This document shows positions 1-7,975 of a stretch of DNA of 48,435 nucleotides, piece by piece; positions within the stretch are counted from its first letter, which is position 1; every line of letters starts with the position of its first letter. Both the position numbers and the translations under genes were made by a program. This stretch comes from Paenibacillus alvei. Its GTDB lineage: Bacteria > Bacillota > Bacilli > Paenibacillales > NBRC-103111. The stretch lies in assembly GCA_945881905.1 (NCBI GenBank), contig CAMCVV010000013.1:1-48435 (forward strand). The letters are read 5' to 3'. A model generated the notes under the pieces. The model ran no database searches. It had not been told where the DNA came from and saw only the letters and a list, made by a program, of their open reading frames with translations.

Positions 1-100
1 AAGTGCTAAATAAATCGAAAACATAGTTTACATAATTACAATAAATACTCTGTTAAGTTAAATTATAATCGATGATGAAGTAATTAAATACTATAATTAG

Positions 101-175
101 TTAATAATTAATAATTAATAATTAATAATTAATAATTAATAATTAATAATTAATAATTAATCATTAATCATTAAT
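101..175. repeat. AT-only 7-bp tandem repeat
   Basis: A partial unit is followed by ten 7-bp units: eight copies of AATTAAT and then two of CATTAAT. The array is almost pure A+T and ends about 17 bp before the TATAAT of the promoter feeding the ydeI-like gene. It may act as an UP-element-like or bent region, and its copy number could drift by slippage. No gene lies in positions 1-247. Confidence 0.9.
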
Positions 176-203
176 CAAGCACAATGTTTGCTATAATAGA
201 GCA
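165..203 (+). promoter_or_regulatory. Probable promoter of the ydeI-like gene
   Basis: A perfect TATAAT is at 192-197, about 50 bp before the start codon. No good TTGACA lies 16-18 bp upstream, because that position falls in the last CATTAAT units of the tandem repeat. The -35 function may therefore be weak or provided by the repeat itself. Confidence 0.5.
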
Positions 204-247
204 CAACACTAGATCGTACATGCAATAAGTGAATCAGGAGTATACAC

Positions 248-898
248 ATGAATAGAATGAATCCTAAAGTAGATGAATTTCTTCGTAAAGCCCATCAATG
301 GCAGATCGAATTTAGCAAACTAAGATCTATCGTACTTGACTGTCAGCTCATTGAAGAACTGAAGTGGGGTCAGCCTTGTTACACGTTGGAGCACAGTAAC
401 ATTGTGATGATAAGTGGATTTAAAGATAACTGTATACTTAGTTTTTTCAAAGGTGCTTTATTACAAGATGCGCATAGTATTCTAGAGCAACCTGGAGAGC
501 ATACGCAAGCAGGACGCGTGATTCGGTTCACCCATGTTCGGGAAATCGTGAACATGGAAGCCATCTTGATCGCTTATATTCAAGAAGCGATTGAAGTAGA
601 GAAAGCCGGCTTACAAGTGAATTACAAAAAGACAGATGAATTCACAATTCCTGATGAATTTCAAAATAAATTAAATGACAACCCTGACTTAAGAACCGCT
701 TTTCAAGCACTGACGCCAGGGCGGCAAAGAGCATACCTACTTCATTTCTCGTCAGCCAAACAATCCAAAACGCGAGAGGCAAGAGTGGACAAATACATCC
801 AGCCCATTCTCGAGGGAAAGGGATTCAATGACTGCACCTGTGGTCTATCGGCAAAGATGCCTTCTTGCGATGGTTCGCACAAATATAGTTCACGATAA
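248..898 (+). CDS. ydeI: YdeI/DUF1801 family protein with C-terminal CDGSH-type motif
   Basis: This 216-aa protein is intact. Residues 1 to about 125 match the YdeI/YdhG DUF1801 fold (NPKVDEFL near the start, LKWGQPCYT, FFKGALLQD). The middle and C-terminal part has the OmdA/YdeI segment TPGRQRAYLLHFS followed by KQSKTREARV. The tail contains CTCGLSAKMPSCDGSH, which fits the CDGSH consensus CxCxx(S/T)xxxPxCDG(S/T)H exactly, so it probably binds a 2Fe-2S cluster. As far as I recall, Bacillus YdeI has the same arrangement. The cellular role is unknown. The start is the first of two close ATGs, with AGGAG seven bases upstream. The gene stands alone, with a stem-loop overlapping its stop codon. 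Confidence 0.85.
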   Translation: MNRMNPKVDEFLRKAHQWQIEFSKLRSIVLDCQLIEELKWGQPCYTLEHSNIVMISGFKDNCILSFFKGALLQDAHSILEQPGEHTQAGRVIRFTHVREIVNMEAILIAYIQEAIEVEKAGLQVNYKKTDEFTIPDEFQNKLNDNPDLRTAFQALTPGRQRAYLLHFSSAKQSKTREARVDKYIQPILEGKGFNDCTCGLSAKMPSCDGSHKYSSR

Positions 899-936
899 CC
901 TTAATGAATGAATCGTGTGATGCATTCATTAAGGTT
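897..936. other. Perfect 14-bp stem-loop at the ydeI stop codon
   Basis: AACCTTAATGAATG (897-910) pairs with CATTCATTAAGGTT (923-936) across a 12-nt loop. No U-tract follows on either strand, so it is not a classic intrinsic terminator. It may be a processing or stability element. Confidence 0.6.
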
Positions 937-953
937 CGCTTCCATATGCCAAC

Positions 954-1304
954 TTGTCCAATCGAATCAATACGTTAAGACCACAAACGATCTACATATG
1001 TGTGGACATGTCTAATTGTGAAATCACGGGTTACAGTTCCGGTCTGCATCAGGATTATGGACTTGTCATTCGAGCCATCGCTTCGGTGACAAGCGATTTA
1101 AGGAAAACTGAATTCGCAAAAGGGACGAATGAAGAGAGCTATGAACAACTGGATTTGCAAATCTTCGATGTTGAGAGACAACCCCAAATTCAGAGCTCAT
1201 TTCGTATTAGCCAAATACTAGAAGTATTCGAGGTGCAGCCAGGAGACATGATGCAAGGCGCAGGGTTTCTTGTCGTGTACAACAAGATTCGAATCAATCG
1301 GTAA
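954..1304 (+). CDS. Hypothetical protein, possibly a fragment
   Basis: This is an open frame of about 116 codons with a TTG as its first usable start. The frame is open back to about 933, and an internal ATG lies at 1008. No convincing Shine-Dalgarno precedes either start. The protein has no signal peptide or membrane segment and no motif I recognise. Its amino-acid mix looks like a real soluble protein (for example FRISQILEVFEVQPGDM). It lies between a stem-loop and the next small gene. It may be the surviving part of a longer gene whose start was lost. Confidence 0.4.
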   Translation: MSNRINTLRPQTIYICVDMSNCEITGYSSGLHQDYGLVIRAIASVTSDLRKTEFAKGTNEESYEQLDLQIFDVERQPQIQSSFRISQILEVFEVQPGDMMQGAGFLVVYNKIRINR

Positions 1305-1365
1305 CTACTAGAATTTACTAGAGGGCATCGGTATAATCATGGTAATATGATTACTTAGAAGGGGG

Positions 1366-1647
1366 ATGAGTGAGACACTTATGCGTAAATTCACTATAAC
1401 CGAGCTACAGAACTTTATTGATGCAAAGCGACAATCGGTGGATAACGAGGTAAATCGTTTTCGTATTGAGTCCAAAGAAGAGGGTTGGTTGATGAAGAGA
1501 ACCCGTCCTAGAGATGAAGATGAAATCCGAGCACTAAATCTTGTCATGCGTCAATGTATAGAACGAGCTAAAGCAGAAGGTACATTCTCCTATGATCCTA
1601 AGAAGCGGGTGTTAACGATTGCCAGATTTTCAAAAAGCCAAAAATGA
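1366..1647 (+). CDS. Small charged protein upstream of a nucleotidyltransferase-like gene
   Basis: This 93-aa protein is preceded by a strong AAGGGGG site six bases before its ATG. It is highly charged and predicted helical, with no membrane segment. The C-terminal part (SYDPKKRVLTIARF) resembles a short beta hairpin. Its TGA stop is immediately followed by the ATG of the next gene at 1649, so the two are translationally coupled. Small-protein/nucleotidyltransferase pairs occur among toxin-antitoxin and abortive-infection modules, but I do not recognise this family and the link is inference. Confidence 0.6.
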   Translation: MSETLMRKFTITELQNFIDAKRQSVDNEVNRFRIESKEEGWLMKRTRPRDEDEIRALNLVMRQCIERAKAEGTFSYDPKKRVLTIARFSKSQK

Positions 1648-1648
1648 A

Positions 1649-2197
1649 ATGTTGCAATTACAAAATAAAGATAAATTCGAGAAAATGATTCATACGGCAG
1701 CTATTCTTACTGAAGTGCTGATGGAATACAACATCAAGCCGATTGTAGTTGGTGGTTTGTCTGTTGAGATTTATTCAATGAATGGTTACATGACCCATGA
1801 TTTAGGTTTTGTGCTAAATGGTTTGGAACAGACAAAAATGATTTTACAAGAACTTGAATTCGAAAAAGTGGGTAAGGATTGGATTCATCCGAAGCTTGGT
1901 ATTTCATTAGAAATTCCAAGTAATGAACTTACAGGTGATTATGGAAAAGTAACTGAACTTCTAATCGGTGAAAAGACGATATACGTGATTGGCTTAGAGG
2001 ACATCATACTAGATCGACTAAGATCAGCTATTCATTGGCAATCTGGCGTAGATCGCGAATGGGGTTATCGACTATTCATCATGTATTTTGAACAATTGGA
2101 TATCGCTTATATGAGATCCACAATCCACCACCCAAAAGAATTGAATGAATTACAACTATGGATTAAAAAAACCACGGAAGACAAAGGCCATGAATAG
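1649..2197 (+). CDS. Nucleotidyltransferase-fold protein (MNT/AbiEii-like, DUF6036-type)
   Basis: The protein begins MLQLQNKDKFEKM and is about 182 aa. The segment VVGGLSVEIYSMNGYMTHDLGFVL has the layout of minimal nucleotidyltransferases: a GG motif and then an acidic metal-binding strand. The family pattern at that strand is usually D-x-D. Here it reads HDLGF, so the second acidic residue is absent and catalysis may be impaired. IGLEDIILDRLRSA is the conserved following helix. A TTG at 1619 would add ten residues inside the upstream gene. I prefer the ATG at 1649, one base after the upstream stop. The fold assignment is fairly safe. The biological role (antitoxin, defence or orphan) is open. 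Confidence 0.6.
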   Translation: MLQLQNKDKFEKMIHTAAILTEVLMEYNIKPIVVGGLSVEIYSMNGYMTHDLGFVLNGLEQTKMILQELEFEKVGKDWIHPKLGISLEIPSNELTGDYGKVTELLIGEKTIYVIGLEDIILDRLRSAIHWQSGVDREWGYRLFIMYFEQLDIAYMRSTIHHPKELNELQLWIKKTTEDKGHE

Positions 2198-2259
2198 TTG
2201 CGAACTTTATTCATCATATACTTCTACAGGATGCAAATACTAATTGATATGATCAATAG

Positions 2260-2922
2260 AAATACGATGAAAATGTAATTCAATATAACACCAAATCTAG
2301 ACGGATTCACGAGGATGATGTATATAGCAATATGGGACTATTGGTGTCGGATCAATGCAAGCATTCAATTAAGTTTGTAATATTTCAAGGTACAGATAAA
2401 TTAATATTTAAAGTTAGAAAAGAATTTAGCGGTTCGATATTCAAACAGCTGAACGATTCATATCAGACGATTGACTTCTATAATGGCACAAAAGCGACTT
2501 TTCACAATTTGTTGCGCATAGACGAACGTGATTATCTCGATGAGGCGATACGTGAAGCATTATTGAACGCAATAGTCCATCGGGAGTATTCATTTAGGGG
2601 GAGTACTTTGATTAACCTTTATACGAATTGTTGAGAAATTATTTCTTTAGGTGGATTGGTTTCAGGACTGTCACTAGAAGCAGTGATGTTGGGGGCTTCA
2701 CAGCCAAGAAATGAGAAACTCGCAAATCTTTTTTATAGGATGAAGTTGATTGAAGCTTATGGAACAGGTATTAGCAAAATGATGAGTTGTTATAAAGGTT
2801 TCATGAAGAAATCCAAATTTGAAAATGTGGAAGGTGCATTCCGTGTTGTTCTACCCAATATCCACGCGCAATCGCAGCATGTGGAATCACGAATGAAGCC
2901 AAAGCACCGTCCTTTCGAATAA
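2260..2922 (+). pseudogene. Truncated ATP-binding (AlbA_2/HATPase_c_4) transcriptional regulator
   Basis: One frame reads HEDDVYSNMGLLVSDQC, then EAIREALLNAIVHREYSF, then a TGA at 2632-2634, then EIISLGGLVSGLSLEAVM and NEKLANLFYRMKLIEAYGTG. This is the typical order of the ATP-binding module of the RecG-like AlbA_2 regulator family. The TGA falls where an arginine codon (CGA) is expected, so one C-to-T change would explain it. The N-terminal DNA-binding AlbA_2 domain is missing; homology begins near 2290, just after a TAG at 2257. The gene is therefore both truncated and interrupted. It begins the eroded stretch that runs to about 4.9 kb. Confidence 0.75.
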
Positions 2923-3419
2923 ACAATATAAGCTATATACTACATATAATTACAACAGTTTCTAATCATACATAAAAGCACAGCTGATTACAACACCAGT
3001 CTACAGTAATCCGTAATATTCCTCGTGATTGGTGCGATATATGGTGAATGAAGGGTGATTCATGAAAAGTGTGACACGAGACATGAAATTGATTTGTTGA
3101 TAGGGAAAACACACTTGTGAGCTCCCATTCATATGTCTTGATAACGAGAATCGCTAGATGGATGGAGTAGGGAGGAGACATCATCATGAGGTGAATTCAG
3201 ATCGAGTGTATATGCATAGACGTCTAGAAGACGGATGCATGGAGGTTGAATCCGCGGTGTTGGAGTTGACATCGGAGTTAGATTTCAAGTGTCAATCTTT
3301 CTGATTTAGATGCTCGAATCTTTTGAATTTAAGTTAATCTTTTGCACATCAGACAGGCTAATTGTGACGGGTATGCGATAGTCCTGTGGGTAGATCAGCT
3401 GTGTGGACATCAGCTTGCG
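2923..3419. other. No recognisable gene
   Basis: About 500 bp lie between the broken regulator and the left inverted repeat of the IS remnant. I see stop-rich frames on both strands, no convincing ribosome-binding site, and no repeat or stem-loop that stands out. It is probably decayed coding sequence. Confidence 0.5.
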
Positions 3420-3854
3420 GGTTGTGGTGCAAAGTGCTGATCCATGATACCATGATTGAATTGAAGACATGGGATGGGGCTATTATTTTGGAAACGGAAG
3501 TAGACATGCGAATTCGTCCCTTCCTGAAACCGACTAACGATTCCTATCGAACGGATGAAACCTAGATCAAAGTCAAAGGACAATGGAAATATCTAAACAA
3601 TATAATTGAACAAGATCATCGATTCACAAAGAAAGTCATTAAACCAATGATGGGATTCAAGTCTTTCAGCACTGCAGAGAAAACAATTTCCGGAATCGAA
3701 GTTATGCATATGATAAAAAAAGGGCAGATCGAATGCAATGATTCGTCTGGCCTTTCTGAAGTATAATTAATCAATAAAATGTTTGGTTTGATAGCATAGT
3801 CAAATAACAATATGGCGACTATGTTTGATCTGTTTTAATTGTTGCACCAAAACC
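3420..3854 (+). mobile_element. Remnant of an IS6/IS240-type insertion sequence
   Basis: The left end GGTTGTGGTGCAAAG (3420-3434) and the right end, read inward as GGTTTTGGTGCAACA (3854-3840), form imperfect inverted repeats of the IS6 type. They enclose a decayed transposase. The element is about 435 bp against roughly 800 bp for an intact IS6 member. I do not see a matching 8-bp target duplication outside the ends, which fits an old or rearranged insertion. Confidence 0.75.
3503..3766 (+). pseudogene. IS6-family transposase, internally deleted
   Basis: One frame reads RIRPFLKPTNDSYRTDET, then TAG where the conserved tyrosine of DETYIKVKG should be, then IKVKGQWKY joined directly to LNNIIEQDHRFTKKV and ending GIEVMHMIKKGQ. 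In the IS6 family these two blocks flank most of the DDE catalytic core. A large in-frame internal deletion has thus removed the centre of the enzyme. The product cannot be an active transposase. Confidence 0.8.
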
Positions 3855-3961
3855 GGATTAGATATCATCTCAAAAAAAGGCAAAGGAACAACGCTAAAGA
3901 CGATATTCCCGATGAGTAAGCATTGTGCATCATATGAAAAAGAAGATGTTACGCAAACATA
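3855..3961 (+). pseudogene. Possible C-terminal scrap of a sensor histidine kinase
   Basis: Directly after the IS right end, one frame reads GLDIISKKGKGTTLKTIFPM. It resembles the last strand of a histidine-kinase ATPase domain (G-x-GTT followed by a hydrophobic strand and P). The fragment is only about 35 codons. It could mark a kinase gene interrupted by the IS, but no matching 5' part is seen on the other side. Confidence 0.3.
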
Positions 3962-4061
3962 GAAACGCTGTTCTGGCATGAATATCTATCTGCACGTAGA
4001 TACCAATCCCCCTGGATAAGTTGGATTTCATGAATTTTTTGTAATAGAACTTATTTTTGAA

Positions 4062-4918
4062 GTGGACAAGAAAATCAAAAAATTTTCTCATATAAATTTA
4101 CCTATGTTGCCACCGAATGCTGAACTGGAAACCAAAGCTGTGCTAAAGCAACTGGCAAGAGCCAATCGTGCATTGGGTGAACTGAAAGGTTATGCAGATA
4201 CGATTCCGAATAAACATATTTTGATAAATGCGGTCATGATTAATGAAGCTAAGGACAGCTCTGCAATTGAAAACATCATAACAACTCATGATGACCTATA
4301 TAAAGCGATAAGTGATGCCTCGAAAAATACATCAATGAAGACTACAATGATGTTGATCCATTGATCAAACTAGCTGTAATCCATTACCAATTCGCAAGTA
4401 TCCATCCTTTTTATGATGGCAATGGAAGGACAGGTAGAATCATAAATGTGCTTTACTTGATAATAAAGGAATTGCTTGATAGCCCTATCCTTTATTTGAG
4501 TAGCTATATCATCAGGAATAAATCAGCATATGATAGACTTCTTCAGGAAGTCCGAACCCATGAGAATTGGGAGGAATGGATTGTTTATATTCTTACAGGT
4601 ATCGAGGAAACCGCAGAAGAGACATTGAGGTTGGTAAAAAGAATCAATACTGAAGTTGAAACAATGAGTGCTGAGATAAAAGAAAAACTTCCTAAAATTT
4701 ATTCCAAGGAACTCATTGATTTGCTATTTTATGAGTTTTATACAAAAACCGTCTATATTGAAAATGGCTTATCGGTAACAAGAAAGACAGCGGTTAATTA
4801 TCTGTCTTCTCTTGAAAAAGAAGGTTTTCTTACTTCTGAGAAAATAGGTAAGGAACGGATTTATCAAAATAAAAGACTCTATGATTTAGTTAAATATGGG
4901 CAATATGGGTTGGGATAA
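4062..4918 (+). pseudogene. Fic-domain protein, internally deleted and frameshifted
   Basis: The 5' part (GTG start at 4062) holds the Fic N-terminal region with INEAKDSSAIENIITTHDD. This includes the inhibitory (S/T)xxxE(G/N) helix typical of class II Fic proteins. The 3' part has the catalytic loop HPFYDGNGRTGR and a C-terminal winged-helix-like segment (SVTRKTAVNYLSSLEKEG). Between them about 70 residues normal for the family are missing. The frame also shifts: INEDYNDVDPLIKLAV is readable only in the downstream frame, while the upstream frame ends at a stop around 4364. Intact relatives AMPylate protein targets. This copy cannot make the full enzyme, although the 3' part could still be translated from an ATG at 4361. 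Confidence 0.8.
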
Positions 4919-5219
4919 ATTAACATTATTCTGATATTGGTATTTTGTATAGATTAGATGACGCATGTGATATACATACATATATCAATCGCAACTAAGG
5001 TTAATTGAAACGAAAACCTTCAATGCGTATCCTAAAGAACGATAATTACCATGCCACCGTATTTTTACGTATGATTTGATGTAAAATCAATGTTCGTGTA
5101 GTTTTTAGAGACGAGACACAAGTCATCGCGATGAATGACCGTTGTAATCTAGCGATATATCGACGAACAGTTTCTATCTTATTGAAGATAATATCACTTT
5201 ATATTACAGTCATGTGAAC

Positions 5220-5430
5220 TCGGAGAGTATTATTATATAAACATCACAATCAGAAAGAGAGGTTTATCTTAAACTTTTGATTTTGGTGTATAGATAAGCC
5301 GGTACATTACAATTCGTAATGACCTGTCTTAAAAGGGCATTTCGCAGCTGTAAACCAGAGATCCTCAACAGCGATCAAGGTATCCTCTCTTTATGGAATC
5401 TCCATAATTCAGAGGATACTTTGCTTTTTC
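5220..5430 (+). ncRNA. Possible structured RNA ending in an intrinsic terminator
   Basis: In the 700-bp gap between the Fic remnant and the first glycosidase, several nested helices can be drawn: TTATCT with AGATAA, ATTAC with GTAAT in a short hairpin, and the terminator at 5380-5430. The arrangement resembles a small RNA or leader, but I match it to no known riboswitch class. A promoter lies after the terminator, so this RNA would not be the leader of the next gene. Confidence 0.3.
5380..5430 (+). terminator. Intrinsic terminator with branched stem
   Basis: GTATCCTCT (5380-5388) pairs with AGAGGATAC (5411-5419). Inside it TTATGGA (5391-5397) pairs with TCCATAA (5401-5407). The T-rich run TTTGCTTTTTC follows. 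It ends transcription entering from the left before the sugar cluster begins. Confidence 0.7.
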
Positions 5431-5502
5431 TTTGTACACCATCCATGGCACGTCTTCCTTGACAACTCATGATACTGGAACAAATCAATGATCAAATAGT
5501 TC

Positions 5503-5572
5503 TTGACAACTTAAATTTTGAAGGTAAAGTAATATATATAATTAAAATTTAGTTAACAGGAATCTGGTTAAC
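5503..5572 (+). promoter_or_regulatory. Promoter and GTTAAC operator of the first GH36 gene
   Basis: TTGACA is at 5503-5508, with an A+T-rich -10 candidate around 5525-5535. Two GTTAAC sites follow at 5552-5557 and 5567-5572, 15 bp apart, placed where they would cover the transcription start. The same half-site recurs at every promoter of the cluster. Confidence 0.65.
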
Positions 5573-5615
5573 CAAATTTTAAATCTTCTTATATCAAGTT
5601 TAAGGAAGGAAGAGA

Positions 5616-7775
5616 ATGAAAATGAATGATCAGAAAATCAAATTTTATAAGAGCAATGACAGAGACACAGTGAGATATGTATCTGATACAACCGTAATTG
5701 AAGAATGTCTGCAAAATGGTAGATTTATCCAATTATATCAATCTTCATCTGGTCAAGTGCAACGAGAGATCGTCGTCAGTAATATGCCAATGAAAGATAT
5801 GGTATATCATACCAAGCCTTACGACCCACTTGTGTTCCCTCTCAATACATTTAATTTAGTGATTGACGGGCAATCGTTACATAACGAATGGACATGGGCG
5901 GATAGCTTTCAACGAAAAGGGAGTCGAGAGGGAACAGAAGAAGCTGTTATCAAGCTCGTACATAATATTAGACCGATTACCGTGCAAGTGATTACGACGC
6001 TTGATGGCACATCGGTAATTACACGGCAACTAGATATAACCAATACAGGTGCTTCTCCTGCTGCTCTATCTGAGGTTTCAGTATTGTCAGGAATGCTTTG
6101 GCATAACCAATATTTTTTTAACATTCCTTACGATTATTCAAATAAACATACATATAGTTTAGGATATTTCCGTTCACAGATACAAGGTGAAGAAGGTAAT
6201 TTTGTATGGCAACCCCTGACAAGTGAAACCTATCGAATTGAAAAAAGTAGGGGGAATATGTTTTATAACCCTTATTTTATTATAAGAAATGAAGTAAATG
6301 GTGAATGTTACTTTATTGCATTAGCTTGGTCGGAAAATTATTTTGCAGAGTTCACCGTGGATCGAGTGAATCAATCTTTGTATTTTAATATTGGTCCAGA
6401 TGGTCCAAAGCCATTGCGTGTAATTGCAAGTGGTGAAACTGTAACTTCACCGAAAGTTCATATTTGTCCGATGCGAAGTAATATCGATGATGCAGTCGAA
6501 AAATGGTACGGCCATTTGCGCAAATCTGTCATTCCCCCTTATCCAGCTAAGAAGAAACATTTTACGATTGCAGGTCGTGTTATTGAAGAACCAGGTGACT
6601 GGATATTGCGTGAGATTGATATTGCAGCAGAGATGGGAATTGAAGCATTTATGGTAGATGCAGGTTGGTACGGTAGAGAGTTTGGTGCATGGTGGAAATT
6701 GCGTGGAGACTGGTTTGAAGGTAGTTTTTTGCCAAAAGGCGGAATACGATCGATTCGAGATTACGTTCATAAGAAAGGAATGTTATTCGGTATCTGGTTA
6801 GAACCAGAATGTTTAGTTGAAGAATCAGAAACGTATAAAGAACATCCAGAATGGAAATTAAAGTCTGAATATAGCGGAAATTCGGGTCATTATAAGATGA
6901 TTGATTTATCAAACACTGAAGCTGCAAAGCACGTAGAAGATACGATTTTACGTATCATTGGTGATTACAAACTCGACTTTTATAAAACAGATTACAACCA
7001 AAGAGTACCAGAAGGTGGTTTACATCTCCAAGACGGGTATCTAGAAAATGAAGCATGGCGTCACTATCAAGTGATTTACAATATATATGACCGTGTATTA
7101 AAAGAGTATCCAGACACATTGCTTGAAAGTTGTGCAGCTGGTGGAGGAAGACTTGATTTGGGGATGATGTCTCGATTTCATTACGGGTGCCAATCTGACT
7201 TCAGTTACTTTCCGCGTAGTATTCGATCGATTAATGCCCTAACATTGTTCTTACCACCTGAAGCGTTATGTTATTACCATAACCATTTTACATTTGCTCA
7301 TGAAATGACTGATTTGGATACCCATTTACGGATTACGCTATTTGCTAGACCGATATTTGTTGGATTTGGTGCTCAGAATACTGAACGTTCAGGAGTATAC
7401 TTCGATAAGACTCGAAAATATATTGAACTATCCATTGGGTTCTGTCGTTCGATCATGGATAACCAGCCAGCAGTATATCATCATACACCTTTTATAGGGG
7501 TTGATGTTCCAGCTGAATGGTGTGTATTGGAATATGCAGAGAAGAATAAAAGCAAAGGATACATAGGTCTTTTCCGACTAGGATCCGCTCTTCAGGAGTG
7601 TGAATATATTATGAAGCCCCGAGGAGTCGATCTGTCGAGAAACTACGAGGTCACATTAGATAATTACAGTCATTCGTTTATAAGCTCTGGATTTGATCTT
7701 GCCAATAAAGGCATCGTGATTAGACTTGAAAATGCAAATACTTCGGAATTGATTTTCTATTCAATATGTAACTAA
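5616..7775 (+). CDS. GH36-family glycosidase (alpha-galactosidase-like)
   Basis: This 719-aa protein matches the usual length of bacterial GH36 alpha-galactosidases. The N-terminal beta-sandwich spans about residues 1-310. The TIM barrel follows with FMVDAGWYG (about 345), FGIWLEPE (about 390), the nucleophile strand FYKTDYNQR (Asp near 459), ESCAAGGGRLDLG (about 505-517) and the acid/base region CQSDFSYFPRS (Asp near 528). In classical members the last motif reads SDNTDA, so substrate preference may differ. No signal peptide is present, so it acts in the cytoplasm on imported oligosaccharide. AAGGAAGGAAG precedes two close ATGs (5616, 5622). It forms its own unit between the operator-bearing promoter and the strong terminator at 7784. 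Confidence 0.85.
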   Translation: MKMNDQKIKFYKSNDRDTVRYVSDTTVIEECLQNGRFIQLYQSSSGQVQREIVVSNMPMKDMVYHTKPYDPLVFPLNTFNLVIDGQSLHNEWTWADSFQRKGSREGTEEAVIKLVHNIRPITVQVITTLDGTSVITRQLDITNTGASPAALSEVSVLSGMLWHNQYFFNIPYDYSNKHTYSLGYFRSQIQGEEGNFVWQPLTSETYRIEKSRGNMFYNPYFIIRNEVNGECYFIALAWSENYFAEFTVDRVNQSLYFNIGPDGPKPLRVIASGETVTSPKVHICPMRSNIDDAVEKWYGHLRKSVIPPYPAKKKHFTIAGRVIEEPGDWILREIDIAAEMGIEAFMVDAGWYGREFGAWWKLRGDWFEGSFLPKGGIRSIRDYVHKKGMLFGIWLEPECLVEESETYKEHPEWKLKSEYSGNSGHYKMIDLSNTEAAKHVEDTILRIIGDYKLDFYKTDYNQRVPEGGLHLQDGYLENEAWRHYQVIYNIYDRVLKEYPDTLLESCAAGGGRLDLGMMSRFHYGCQSDFSYFPRSIRSINALTLFLPPEALCYYHNHFTFAHEMTDLDTHLRITLFARPIFVGFGAQNTERSGVYFDKTRKYIELSIGFCRSIMDNQPAVYHHTPFIGVDVPAEWCVLEYAEKNKSKGYIGLFRLGSALQECEYIMKPRGVDLSRNYEVTLDNYSHSFISSGFDLANKGIVIRLENANTSELIFYSICN

Positions 7776-7783
7776 TATGTAGG

Positions 7784-7834
7784 CCTAAATAAGAAAAAAG
7801 GACAAATCAGAGATGTCCTTTTTTCTTATTTAGG
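7784..7834. terminator. Strong bidirectional terminator
   Basis: A perfect 21-bp stem (7784-7804 with 7814-7834) has a 9-nt loop. The arms carry A-runs and T-runs, so it can work on either strand. It separates the GH36 gene (+) from the converging mutarotase-like gene (-). Confidence 0.85.
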
Positions 7835-7840
7835 TTGAGC

Positions 7841-7970
7841 CACACATGGTGCTTAGCTAGCTGTTGAAAGTCCGCTAAGGGGAGAGTAGTTGTCAACCAT
7901 TAGCCAAGAGCAAGCGTGTACACCGTGAAGTGGAATCTGAAGGAAGCTAGATGCAGCGGGTTCATGGGAT
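7841..7970 (+). ncRNA. Group II intron RNA remnant (5' domain I part)
   Basis: The stretch contains text typical of bacterial group II intron 5' regions: GCTAGCTGTTGAAAGTCCG, GGGGAGAGTAGTTG, CCATTAGCC and GTGGAATCTGAAGGAAGC. No reverse-transcriptase ORF or domain V follows, so only a 5' scrap survives. A 25-bp block (7924-7948) is identical to one in the second remnant at 22027-22051. The remnant sits directly behind the bidirectional terminator. Confidence 0.65.
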
Positions 7971-7975
7971 GAAAG

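Noticed and set aside
101-175. Possible CRISPR-like array
   Set aside because: Units are 7 bp with no spacers. The 36.6-kb array is likewise contiguous 11-bp units, so neither is CRISPR.
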